IMG/VR virus record: IMGVR_UViG_3300025132_000063 | Location: 1 to 47,865 of that record | DNA: 47,865 bases | Source: a virus | Strand: one strand, 5' to 3' | Shown here: one piece after another, positions 16,102 to 23,677 of the stretch | How the letters are laid out: each line of letters starts with the position of its first letter | Numbering within the stretch: position 1 is the first letter of the stretch | Position numbers and translations under genes: made by a program | Notes under the pieces: model-generated | The model's input: only the letters and a program-made list of their open reading frames with translations | Databases searched by the model: none | Told to the model about the DNA's origin: nothing

Positions 16102-17293
16102 GCAAGAGTCTAGTGATGGATTTACCATACTTAAGTCAGAAGAATTGACAATAGCAGGTTATGCATCAATAGAAGTAGTAGACAAGCAAAATGACTTGAT
16201 TACACTTGACGCACTGGAAAAAGCAGTAGCCGAATTCATGGAAAGAAAGTCTTATCGAAACGTCATGTCAAACCATTCAAATGTTCAGGTAGGGGAGGTA
16301 GTAGAGCAATATCGAGATACTAACGGGGTATTACACAAAACAGGTGTGGACAACGTTGGGTTTTATGTAGTTATCAAAATGAGAGATGACATAGAAAAAG
16401 CAAAAGAAATCTCAAGAGGTATTAGAAAAGGAACTCTACGGTCTTTCAGTATAGGTGGACAAGCAATATCAAAGAAACAAAGAAAATCGGAGGAATACGG
16501 AGAATACAACGAGATTGACAGTCTTGAATTACATGAAGTAACAATCTGTGAAAAAGGTATTAACCCCGAAGCAAAATTCGACATATTAAAACACGAAAAT
16601 GGAGGTGATAATTTGTCAGAAAAATTGGAAAATGCACTTGAGGAGTTGAATGGTCTGCTAAAGCAGGTTCAAGAAGCAACTGGTGCGATTGAAAACGAAG
16701 AAATTGTAAAAGATGATGAACACATGGAAAAAGAAATGATGGAAGAAACAACAGATGAGAAGATGGATGATGAGGAAGAGATGGCTGAGTATGCAGATGA
16801 TACTGCTGAAAAGGCTCTTGACGAAGATTCCACTAGGGATTACGAGGCTGGCGAACTAGTTGTCAGTAGCGGAAGACCTACGGCTGCACCAAGGCAACTA
16901 GGACCAATAAGCAAGGGTCTAGTGTCAGCAGACTTCACTACCCTCGACTTATCTGCTGAGAACGTTGAGAAAGCATACGAGCAATATCGTGCTGAACAAC
17001 TTGAGAAGTTGGCATACGACAACCTCTCAAAGCAGTTCGAGTCGAGACTTGCTGAAGAGATGGATATGAAGAAATCTCTAGCAGAGAAGGCTGAATACGA
17101 TGCCCGAACTGAGGTATCTGTTCTCAAGGAAGAGTTTGCTGAACTACGCAAGGCTCTAACCGCAGAAAAAGATGAAATTCGCAAGGCTACTGAAGTAGCA
17201 ATGTCAGTGCCTGAAGGCTTCCCAACTACATACGAAGATGTAGCAGGAATGTCTTGGGGAGATATACATAACCTTGCAAGGAGAGTGAATTAA
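16055..17293 (+). CDS. Prohead protease (XkdF-like) fused to scaffold domain
   Basis: Up to 412 residues. The N-terminal 190 match phage serine proteases of the XkdF/prohead type, which remove scaffold during capsid maturation. The candidate catalytic His is in V-M-S-N-H-S-N-V-Q-V-G-E-V-V and the Ser in L-R-S-F-S-I-G-G. Residues about 195-275 are an acidic linker; about 320-390 form a coiled coil typical of scaffolds, ending in G-M-S-W-G-D-I-H-N-L. Self-cleaving protease-scaffold fusions are common in HK97-type viruses. The start is unsettled: GTG at 16055 gives the longest form, while AGGAGG at 16086-16091 points to a later TTG (16094) or ATT (16097). The MCP gene follows directly, as expected. 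Confidence 0.85.
   Translation: MVQVLRVLLQQEVLIKQESSDGFTILKSEELTIAGYASIEVVDKQNDLITLDALEKAVAEFMERKSYRNVMSNHSNVQVGEVVEQYRDTNGVLHKTGVDNVGFYVVIKMRDDIEKAKEISRGIRKGTLRSFSIGGQAISKKQRKSEEYGEYNEIDSLELHEVTICEKGINPEAKFDILKHENGGDNLSEKLENALEELNGLLKQVQEATGAIENEEIVKDDEHMEKEMMEETTDEKMDDEEEMAEYADDTAEKALDEDSTRDYEAGELVVSSGRPTAAPRQLGPISKGLVSADFTTLDLSAENVEKAYEQYRAEQLEKLAYDNLSKQFESRLAEEMDMKKSLAEKAEYDARTEVSVLKEEFAELRKALTAEKDEIRKATEVAMSVPEGFPTTYEDVAGMSWGDIHNLARRVN
16086..16091 (+). promoter_or_regulatory. AGGAGG Shine-Dalgarno inside the protease 5' region
   Basis: A full AGGAGG, the strongest anti-16S match near this gene, lies inside the longest protease frame. Spacing is two bases to TTG 16094 and five to ATT 16097, so it suggests a start later than GTG 16055. 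It may also be fortuitous. Confidence 0.4.
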
Positions 17294-17294
17294 G

Positions 17295-18662
17295 ATGAGT
17301 GGATATATTAACACAATAAAAGACCTAGAAGCAGCCACATACGGATACGCTGGCCCACACGGTAACTCCGTGTTGAAGGCGGCTGGTGTCGTAGGTGGTT
17401 TCGGAACGCCCCATGATGTAACAAGCAACCCGTTTTCGGGTGCTACTGGATTGGGAGACCTATACAATGTTCTTTACGGACAGAAAGTTTGGTCAATGCT
17501 TAACCAAGAAGTTAACGCTTTGTCCATGCTTGCAAAGAGACCATACACTGCTAGTGGTTGGAGAGTTCTAAAGAGCCGACCTCAAGGTGGTTCAAGTTCT
17601 GCTTTCGCAATTGGTGCGGGAGCAACTGGAAGTGCTGCACCTGCTGCTGATAAAATCGGTGGTGTTGGTGAGAACGCTGCACTAGGAACTGATATCCCTG
17701 CAATTGCACCTGAGTATGAGAAACTATACATTAGCCCTAAGACTGTGGCTCACTTGTTCGAGTTCTCTGAACTTGGTATGGAACTTGCTGCTATCGATGA
17801 TGGTGTCGGTGACATTCGTGCAATCGTAAGAGAAGACATGGGTAAGCATCACGCTGAAACACAACAGTCAATGCTTCTAATGCCTCTTCAGAGGTACAGT
17901 GACGCAAACGCTGCAAACATCGAGAGAAACTACACTTCTCTAATGAAGATAGTTTCGTCTGCTGCTGAGATTGCTGCTATGTATACTGCTAACCTACTGG
18001 CTAACAGTGCATCAGATGGTAATGGAACACAAGTAGATACTGAAGTTAAGAGACTATTCGGAACTGAGAGAACTGTCGCAGTTGCTAGTAATAGCGTCAC
18101 ACCTGACCCTACTGCTTCCTTCTTGGATGCAGAAGTTGACTATGGTGCAGGATATGCTTCCGGTAACGCTAGAGTTCTAACTCTAAGCCTACTTAATGAC
18201 ATGATTCGCAGAATCCGTCAGAATGGTGGAAACCCGAAAGTTATCCTAACTGGATACGACACTGTTCAGAAGATTGCTGACTTGCTACAAAGCCAAGAGC
18301 GATTCATGGATAGAAAGGAGATTGTTCCAACACACAACGGAGTTCGTGGTGTTAAGGGTCAAGAAGTTGGTTTCAGAGTTGCAACATACTACGATATACC
18401 AATTATCCCAACAAAGGACATGCCAGCAACAAACGGTATGGCATCCCAAGCAACTGCAATGAGTGACTTGCTCATACTAGACACAGACCATCTGTGGCTA
18501 TCTGTGATGAAGCCTACTCAATACTTCGAGGATGGTATCACTAGCGGAAACCCATTCGGTGTTGGCAAACTTGGAAACCAAGGAATGTATCGAACTATGG
18601 GAGAAACCGGATGTTCGTTCTTCAAAGCACAGGGTAAAATCACCAACCTGAAGACTGCTTGA
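17295..18662 (+). CDS. Major capsid protein, HK97 fold
   Basis: A 455-residue protein directly after the protease-scaffold, the standard position of the major capsid protein. Evidence is the position, the size and an MCP-like layout: a Gly/Ala-rich N-terminal arm, G-L-G-D-L-Y-N-V-L-Y near 52, and an E-loop-like Ala/Gly stretch near 100-135. A spine-helix-like segment, V-R-E-D-M-G-K-H-H-A-E-T-Q-Q, lies near 180, and a late P-domain segment includes V-I-L-T-G-Y-D-T near 315. The ATG follows the upstream stop by one base. A hairpin lies just downstream. The assignment to the HK97 fold comes from gene order more than from sequence identity. Confidence 0.88.
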   Translation: MSGYINTIKDLEAATYGYAGPHGNSVLKAAGVVGGFGTPHDVTSNPFSGATGLGDLYNVLYGQKVWSMLNQEVNALSMLAKRPYTASGWRVLKSRPQGGSSSAFAIGAGATGSAAPAADKIGGVGENAALGTDIPAIAPEYEKLYISPKTVAHLFEFSELGMELAAIDDGVGDIRAIVREDMGKHHAETQQSMLLMPLQRYSDANAANIERNYTSLMKIVSSAAEIAAMYTANLLANSASDGNGTQVDTEVKRLFGTERTVAVASNSVTPDPTASFLDAEVDYGAGYASGNARVLTLSLLNDMIRRIRQNGGNPKVILTGYDTVQKIADLLQSQERFMDRKEIVPTHNGVRGVKGQEVGFRVATYYDIPIIPTKDMPATNGMASQATAMSDLLILDTDHLWLSVMKPTQYFEDGITSGNPFGVGKLGNQGMYRTMGETGCSFFKAQGKITNLKTA

Positions 18663-18698
18663 TTAAGATAACAATTAAGTGATGACGTAAAGTAGTGG

Positions 18699-18722
18699 CC
18701 TCTGCCCGTAACAGGGCAGGGG
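18699..18722 (+). terminator. Hairpin downstream of the major capsid gene
   Basis: A nine-base-pair stem (left arm CCTCTGCCC, right arm GGGCAGGGG, one G-T wobble) closes a six-base loop. It is the most GC-rich spot in the area and sits 37 bases after the MCP stop. An A-rich rather than T-rich tract follows, so it is not a textbook terminator. It may stabilise or delimit the abundant MCP transcript. Confidence 0.45.
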
Positions 18723-18753
18723 TTACTACCAACAAAAAAAATAGGTGATTATG

Positions 18754-19269
18754 ATGGCGAATGTTAAACTAAAAGAACACAACATAAGTGGGCCAATACT
18801 GCTAAGAAGAGCAGGGGTCTCATATGCATTAACTGCACAAGAAGATACTTTTATGCCACTTGGCATAGCAGTAGGTTTACTTGGAGATGATGCAGTGTTA
18901 GTGGAATTAAATTCAGACGATGAAAAAGAAATACTTGATGCGAGTGAGCATACTCTAGATTTAATTAGAGAAGAATTTGGGTTAGAAGGAGATGCTAAAG
19001 CAGTTCACGCAGCATTATTCCCAAAGAAATCACTAGCCGCTAAAGCGGTAAAGGCTGTGACACCAGCACCAAAGAAAGAAGAGGTAAAGGTAGAAGAGCC
19101 AGTAGAAGAACCAGTAGAAGAGCCAATAGAAGATGGTGATGCACCATTGGACATTGATTGGTCAGAACTAACAGTCAAGGAACTGAAAGTTATACTGGAA
19201 GAAAAAGGGCTTTCCACAGATGGGAAGAAAGCAGACTTGGTAGAGAGATTAAGTGCGGGGGATGAGTGA
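18754..19269 (+). CDS. SAP-domain protein downstream of MCP
   Basis: A 171-residue protein. The N-terminal 80 residues form a mixed alpha/beta domain (P-I-L-L-R-R-A-G ... A-V-L-V-E-L). A Lys/Glu/Pro linker contains a short repeat, E-E-P-V-E-E-P-V-E-E-P-I. The C-terminal 35 residues match a SAP motif (L-T-V-K-E-L-K-V-I-L-E-E-K-G-L then K-K-A-D-L-V-E-R-L), a helix-extended-loop-helix that usually binds DNA. Of tandem starts at 18751 and 18754, I chose the second because GGTGATT lies three bases upstream. Its place after MCP suggests a head-associated protein; the SAP domain could contact packaged DNA. Confidence 0.75.
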   Translation: MANVKLKEHNISGPILLRRAGVSYALTAQEDTFMPLGIAVGLLGDDAVLVELNSDDEKEILDASEHTLDLIREEFGLEGDAKAVHAALFPKKSLAAKAVKAVTPAPKKEEVKVEEPVEEPVEEPIEDGDAPLDIDWSELTVKELKVILEEKGLSTDGKKADLVERLSAGDE

Positions 19270-19565
19270 TGACTACTACCTGTCAAGGGAGTGGAGTTAT
19301 ATCCTCTTCAACCGTAGTCGCAGGACATACATGTAAGATAATGAGTGTTCATGCGACATCAACTGCAAATGCATTATTCACTGTCAAAATTTGGGACAGT
19401 AACAATACAACTACAACGGGTAAGAAGGAGGTTGCAAGACTGCAATTACATGCAGGTGGAACTGCTCAGACTCTTGAGCAAGACCTGCATGGTGTTCTAG
19501 TGGCTAACGGTATCTATGCACAGATAGCGGCAGGAACTGGAACTGTTTCAGTACAGTTTGCTTGA
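19269..19565 (+). CDS. Small beta-rich protein, possible head decoration
   Basis: A 98-residue Thr/Ala/Gly-rich protein with alternating hydrophobic strands (T-C-K-I-M-S-V-H-A-T, A-L-F-T-V-K-I-W-D, G-I-Y-A-Q-I-A-A-G) typical of a compact beta-sandwich. The ATG overlaps the SAP gene stop as TGATG. Small beta proteins after the capsid gene are often decoration proteins; here this is only a positional inference. Confidence 0.65.
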   Translation: MTTTCQGSGVISSSTVVAGHTCKIMSVHATSTANALFTVKIWDSNNTTTTGKKEVARLQLHAGGTAQTLEQDLHGVLVANGIYAQIAAGTGTVSVQFA

Positions 19566-19574
19566 GGTGCTTTC

Positions 19575-20000
19575 ATGCCAAGTATAGATACAGATACAAG
19601 ACTAATAATGACTGTTCTTTTTGTTGGGGCAGTTAGTGGAATTAACGTTTACTTCTTCTCACAATACGGAACGGCTTTCGTTTCAGCCTATGGTGCTTAT
19701 CCAGTAGCCGTAATATTCGGAGTTCTAACAGTAGGTGGAATAATGATATTGAAGGCATTATTCGATTTAATACTAAACGATTACATAGAGGATTTCCTAC
19801 TTCAACGACAGATTAACGCTTATTGGAACAGAAAGGCAAGAGACGAGGACAACAGAAAGAGAGTGAGGGAATCCATGAGAAACTTCCAACAACAGTTTGG
19901 AATGCCTATGGTTTACGGAGACAGTGTTCTACCTAATCTCCCACAAACTCAAGAGACACAAACTGTTAGTCCTACTTTCTTGACAGGTTTCAATGAGTGA
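19575..20000 (+). CDS. Membrane protein, two transmembrane segments
   Basis: A 141-residue protein with two hydrophobic helices at about 10-30 (L-I-M-T-V-L-F-V-G-A-V-S-G-I) and 42-66 (A-V-I-F-G-V-L-T-V-G-G-I-M-I-L), then a charged cytoplasmic-type helix (R-K-A-R-D-E-D-N-R-K-R) and a Gln/Thr-rich tail. There is no family match I can name. Membrane proteins are unusual between capsid and neck genes of a tailed virus. With the next gene and the GTPase it forms a small membrane-linked cluster. Confidence 0.7.
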   Translation: MPSIDTDTRLIMTVLFVGAVSGINVYFFSQYGTAFVSAYGAYPVAVIFGVLTVGGIMILKALFDLILNDYIEDFLLQRQINAYWNRKARDEDNRKRVRESMRNFQQQFGMPMVYGDSVLPNLPQTQETQTVSPTFLTGFNE

Positions 20001-20005
20001 TTAAT

Positions 20006-20227
20006 ATGGTTAGTGAAATCTTATTCGGGATGGATGAATCCACTCTCGCATATGATTTACAAAGAGCCCATTCTGCTGACGTTTGGTTTCTAAGGGCTAG
20101 GTTCTATCTTTGGGGTGGCATTGCTGCCGTGACTAGTTTCTTCGTAGGACATGCTATTTCCCTTTGGGGCATTAACTTGTATGAAGTTGGTTGGCATTTT
20201 CTTACTTCCCTTTGGGGCGGCCATTAA
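20006..20227 (+). CDS. Small membrane protein (73 aa)
   Basis: A 73-residue protein with a charged N-terminal half and an aromatic-rich hydrophobic C-terminal half (about 28-60: F-Y-L-W-G-G-I-A-A-V-T-S-F-F-V-G) that can span the membrane at least once. The ATG at 20006 follows GAGTGATTAAT. An in-frame GTG at 19997 overlapping the upstream stop is possible. It lies between another membrane protein and a GTPase. Function unknown. Confidence 0.6.
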   Translation: MVSEILFGMDESTLAYDLQRAHSADVWFLRARFYLWGGIAAVTSFFVGHAISLWGINLYEVGWHFLTSLWGGH

Positions 20228-20291
20228 CTTCTTAATCATTTTAATGCTCTACCGTATGCGACTCACTGAAGAGGTGATAGCATGTCGGTAA
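20181..20291 (+). CDS. Possible mini membrane protein (36 aa)
   Basis: A 36-codon frame, out of frame with and overlapping the end of the previous gene and the first bases of the GTPase gene. The product is almost one transmembrane helix (V-G-I-F-L-L-P-F-G-A-A-I-N-F-L-I-I-L-M-L) followed by Y-R-M-R. It fills the 54-base gap that otherwise separates the two genes. Heavy overlap with the 73-residue gene makes it uncertain. Confidence 0.3.
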   Translation: MKLVGIFLLPFGAAINFLIILMLYRMRLTEEVIACR

Positions 20292-20953
20292 TGGCAGGGT
20301 TTGCAATATTAATGGTAGAAGCCATTAACAAGTTGTATAATCGTCTTCATGCTATCAACTTCGGTGTCTATGGTGCTAGTCAAGCAGGGAAAACTACACT
20401 GCATAAGCAACTCATGACTAGAGGTGAAGTTCCTGAAATAGCAAAGAGAACAGTAGGCAGACATAGGGCAAGTAGAAAATTCGTAAAGATAGATGGCGAT
20501 GCACATACTGTAAAGACGGCTGATATAGGTGGTCAGACAGTATACTGGGGTGAATGGGTTAAAGATATGCGTAGTAGGCATGTGAAATACATTATATTCA
20601 TGTTTGATGATAGACACTTAAGTAAACACTATGACATTGAACAACAATTGTGTTGGACTTTTTTAGTGGATACTATATGCAATAAATATTGGGAAACTGG
20701 TGGTAGAAAGAAGAAAAAACAAGACCATGATTTTCCACTAGCAGTAGGTTTGTGGGCTAACAAGTATGATTTATGGAAAGACAAGTATCCTCATGATGGT
20801 AAAATAGAGAATCATCCTATCTTTGAGTCATTTAAACCCGGCCTTCAGAAACTCAATGATGCTGGTATTCCCTGCTTCAAATACATAGTCAGTGCTAAGT
20901 CAGATTCAGAGATGGTTTATCGAGGAATCCTAACAATGATAAAAGACTACTAG
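20282..20953 (+). CDS. Arf-like small GTPase
   Basis: A 223-residue protein with all five small-GTPase boxes in order: G1 P-loop G31-A-S-Q-A-G-K-T38, a switch I Thr (T57), G3 D81-I-G-G-Q85, G4 A-N160-K-Y-D163 and G5 S204-A-K206. The D-x-G-G-Q form is typical of Arf/SRP-receptor-beta-type GTPases rather than bacterial Era/Obg or MglA. Q85 corresponds to the catalytic Gln, so hydrolysis is plausible. Residues 1-25 form a hydrophobic/amphipathic helix like the membrane-binding helix of Arf and Sar1. The ATG follows GAGGTGATAGC. Neighbours upstream are membrane proteins. A role in membrane remodelling, intracellular assembly or host signalling is inference; the GTPase call itself is firm. Confidence 0.9.
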   Translation: MSVMAGFAILMVEAINKLYNRLHAINFGVYGASQAGKTTLHKQLMTRGEVPEIAKRTVGRHRASRKFVKIDGDAHTVKTADIGGQTVYWGEWVKDMRSRHVKYIIFMFDDRHLSKHYDIEQQLCWTFLVDTICNKYWETGGRKKKKQDHDFPLAVGLWANKYDLWKDKYPHDGKIENHPIFESFKPGLQKLNDAGIPCFKYIVSAKSDSEMVYRGILTMIKDY

Positions 20954-20968
20954 TTAGTCAGCATAGAC

Positions 20969-20987
20969 AGGCTCATAGCGTGAGCCT
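20969..20987 (+). other. Perfect hairpin upstream of the zinc-binding protein gene
   Basis: Seven-base-pair perfect stem (AGGCTCA / TGAGCCT) with a five-base loop, in the 56-base gap after the GTPase gene and just before an AAGGAG ribosome binding site. No T-tract follows, so a translational or mRNA-stability role is as likely as termination. Confidence 0.4.
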
Positions 20988-21009
20988 ATCAAAAGGAGTT
21001 GAAAAAAGA

Positions 21010-21702
21010 ATGGCAATGCAACAATTTCAGCCTCCAAGTTTAATTGGAGCAACAAATGCAACAGTAAATACAAATGGGGTTAATCCCTTCCTAGACCGCT
21101 TTACTGCGGCTAGGGCGGCTGGTCCTGTAATGGCTTATGAATACAAGGCGATGAAGCCTAAGAAGCAACTGAAAGAGATAGTAAAGGTACTAAAACCTGA
21201 GAAGAAATCCTTCCTAAAGATACCTTACTCTTTCAAGTATAACTACAAAGATAGATGTGTGATATGTGGAACGCAGAAGTTTTGGACCGCAGATGACACT
21301 AGAAGACCTCCGCTCCCACTACATAAGGTTCGTAAGGGATATCCAATGAGAGGAACTTACTGTGAGAAACATGCAGCAATACACATGCAGTATGAGATGC
21401 TAGAACAACAGATACTAGCAGAAGAACATGGTCTATCATTTAGTGCATACATCCCATCAGCCAAGAGTCTCAATCCAGTGAATCTAGTAAAGTCAGGACC
21501 ACTTACAACTTTGAGGCAAGAAGACATTAATTCTCTCGCTTCAGTTGGATGGTCTATTGTTCCACCGAGAAACGAATCTGCTACCCCTGAAGAACAATTA
21601 TATGCTCTAATGATAGAACAAGCAGCCATGTCTGAAAGGGTTAAGTCCTTATTGACGAAGGGTGTGGAAGTGACTGTCGAAACAACGGAGAGTGAATCAT
21701 AA
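21010..21702 (+). CDS. Zinc-binding structural protein (230 aa)
   Basis: A 230-residue protein with C83-x2-C86 and, about 31 residues later, C118-x2-H121, fitting a treble-clef-like zinc site. The N-terminal 80 residues are Pro/Asn-rich and then basic (K-P-K-K-Q-L-K-E-I-V-K-V-L-K), and the C-terminal part is helical. An HNH nuclease is not supported because the HNH catalytic residues are not evident. I chose the ATG at 21010, about 11 bases after AAGGAG; an upstream in-frame start at 20980 would overlap the hairpin. Position between the GTPase and head/neck genes suggests a virion protein. Confidence 0.65.
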   Translation: MAMQQFQPPSLIGATNATVNTNGVNPFLDRFTAARAAGPVMAYEYKAMKPKKQLKEIVKVLKPEKKSFLKIPYSFKYNYKDRCVICGTQKFWTADDTRRPPLPLHKVRKGYPMRGTYCEKHAAIHMQYEMLEQQILAEEHGLSFSAYIPSAKSLNPVNLVKSGPLTTLRQEDINSLASVGWSIVPPRNESATPEEQLYALMIEQAAMSERVKSLLTKGVEVTVETTESES

Positions 21703-22397
21703 TGGGATTATTTGGAACATCTAATGGAGCATTATCAACGCAAATGAATTCAATGAGTCAGCAGAACTTCAAATCTGTTAACAACTTATTGACTTTACAA
21801 GAGAACCATGTAGAAGAGTTCTTTCAATATCATGGAGAACAATTTCTTCGTGCATTTGAGCAATTACTAGAAGATGTAACTACTAGAGTAGTTAGTCAGA
21901 TGCTAGTAAAACTACAATTTGTTTCTAATACTAATGGGGATTTGGAAATACACCCTGACTCACTATCAGAGTTCACCACTATCACACAAGAGAACATAGA
22001 CTTGGATATTGTGAATCTACTGGCTACTGCCGTTAACTCGGAAGTCATCATGCAGAGAAGAATGGCAAAGCAACAATACCTAGAGTCACAAGGATTCACT
22101 TCTCCTTCACAAACTGGTGGGGGTGGGATGTCACCAGCAAATCCACAAGGCATGAATCCTGCAAATATACAAGGAAATAACATGGCAGTTGGTATGAACA
22201 ATGCAATGAACCAACAGGCAATGGCTTTCAATAATCAGTCAGGATATCCTGTACCACCATCGGGCTATGACCAAATGAACAATCCATATTGGATTGACCC
22301 TGCTACTGGTCAGCCAACTTATACTCCACCACAAAGCGGTCTTGGTCTAGCACAAGGAATAGGTAAAGCCGTAGCATGGGCAAAGTGGTTGGCGTAG
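21702..22397 (+). CDS. Hypothetical protein with Asn/Gln/Met-rich tail
   Basis: A 231-residue protein in two parts. Residues 1-130 are helical (N-L-L-T-L-Q-E-N-H-V-E-E-F-F and a later helix). Residues about 140-215 are low complexity, rich in N, Q, M, G and P, and probably disordered. The last 15 residues are hydrophobic/aromatic (A-V-A-W-A-K-W-L-A). The ATG overlaps the previous stop as TAATG. Disordered Q/N tails occur in virion linkers and in assembly factors. No family recognised. Confidence 0.65.
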   Translation: MGLFGTSNGALSTQMNSMSQQNFKSVNNLLTLQENHVEEFFQYHGEQFLRAFEQLLEDVTTRVVSQMLVKLQFVSNTNGDLEIHPDSLSEFTTITQENIDLDIVNLLATAVNSEVIMQRRMAKQQYLESQGFTSPSQTGGGGMSPANPQGMNPANIQGNNMAVGMNNAMNQQAMAFNNQSGYPVPPSGYDQMNNPYWIDPATGQPTYTPPQSGLGLAQGIGKAVAWAKWLA

Positions 22398-22412
22398 GTT
22401 GGGGCTAGATGA

Positions 22413-23675
22413 ATGAGCGAGATTGTAATTATAGATGACACTCTAATCGGTTCTAAGTTAGAACGAGACTATGAATTAACTTTAGAGAATGTTAACTCAT
22501 TGAGTGGCGATGCTAAGAAATTAACAGATGATTATCTAATACCCTTCTTGTTTACTGGCTTTAATGCTAATTTCCACAAAAATGATGATGTAGGTAAAGT
22601 AAAACTAAGAACTCGCAGAATACTAAGTGTAGATTCAAAAAAGTTTGATTCAGAGGAAGAGTATAAATCTTACAAAAAATACTTAGATATACTTCATGAT
22701 AAAATACAAGAAATGGATGTTTTGAAAACAGTAGAACGTATAACGATTCTAAGAGACCCTACGGTTATTTTTGGTGAAATGAAGACCAAGAGAGTAAAGA
22801 CAGACGAAGAATCAGCCATTACGGGAAAGGCTAAGACTGACACAGTTGAAGACACATCTAGGAACGTACTATACTCAAATCTAAAAAATAAAACATTTAG
22901 CGACCTGACTAATCCTGCTAAATTAGGCTCTAGTCTTACTGGTAACACTGAGAAAGGAATGGCCTTTAGAGGAAAGTTAGACAGAGGAGCAGAAGCGAAA
23001 GATTTGATTGACAAAGAGTTGCTGAAGAAAAAATTCACAATGCAACGTACTGGTGACACTGCAACATATACATTAGAAGTCAAGGAATATTACACAGAAC
23101 TCTTCAATCAAATGGGGCTTGACCTTGAAGATAACTTTGCTACTACTAAAAGAACTAAGGAAACAAAATACCCAGTTGGAAGTTTAGAATCAACATTAAA
23201 GAGACAACTTGAGCATGTTAAAGGAAAAAACCCTAATGACGTACTTGCCTTCAAGACATCTTTCAACAACGATAAAAGAATCGAAGTTGGAGAAATAGAT
23301 TCTAAGGGTGATTTTACTTATCAAATAGGAGGAATAGATGCGGGTAGAAAAAAGGCTATCTCAGAATTATTCCAAGAGAAAAAGAAAGAAGGACTTCTTG
23401 AAAGAGTTTTAGAGTCAGGTGTTTTCTTTTTCAAACCTGTTGGTGAAAACCAAAAAATAAGCATAAACGATTTACATATAGAAATTGCTTATACTCCAAC
23501 GGCAAAAGACCCTAACATAAGAGTATGGCAACCCTCAGATGAATTAGATATTAAACTAATGTCTAAGAAACAATTCATACAAACTTCAGGCATGGAAGGA
23601 ATGAAGCCTGTTGTTAAGATAGGAAGCATAAATAAAATGATGCGTTCCATAGACCGATATATAGCGAGGCTTTGA
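22413..23675 (+). CDS. Hypothetical structural protein (420 aa)
   Basis: A 420-residue hydrophilic protein of mixed alpha/beta composition without Cys clusters or membrane segments. Segments such as I-R-V-W-Q-P-S-D-E-L-D-I-K and a basic C-terminus do not point to a family I know. It lies between the head-associated genes and the adaptor, so it is probably a head, neck or head-closure component. A competing ATG at 22409 is in another frame and closes early. Confidence 0.65.
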   Translation: MSEIVIIDDTLIGSKLERDYELTLENVNSLSGDAKKLTDDYLIPFLFTGFNANFHKNDDVGKVKLRTRRILSVDSKKFDSEEEYKSYKKYLDILHDKIQEMDVLKTVERITILRDPTVIFGEMKTKRVKTDEESAITGKAKTDTVEDTSRNVLYSNLKNKTFSDLTNPAKLGSSLTGNTEKGMAFRGKLDRGAEAKDLIDKELLKKKFTMQRTGDTATYTLEVKEYYTELFNQMGLDLEDNFATTKRTKETKYPVGSLESTLKRQLEHVKGKNPNDVLAFKTSFNNDKRIEVGEIDSKGDFTYQIGGIDAGRKKAISELFQEKKKEGLLERVLESGVFFFKPVGENQKISINDLHIEIAYTPTAKDPNIRVWQPSDELDIKLMSKKQFIQTSGMEGMKPVVKIGSINKMMRSIDRYIARL

Positions 23676-23677
23676 AG

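Noticed and set aside
20282-20953. MglA-type or Era/Obg-type GTPase
   Set aside because: MglA typically has T-x-P-G-Q at G3, and Era/Obg proteins carry extra domains; here G3 is D-I-G-G-Q in a single-domain protein with an Arf-like N-terminal helix.
21010-21702. HNH endonuclease
   Set aside because: The Cys/His pairs fit a zinc site, but the H-N-H catalytic pattern is not evident.
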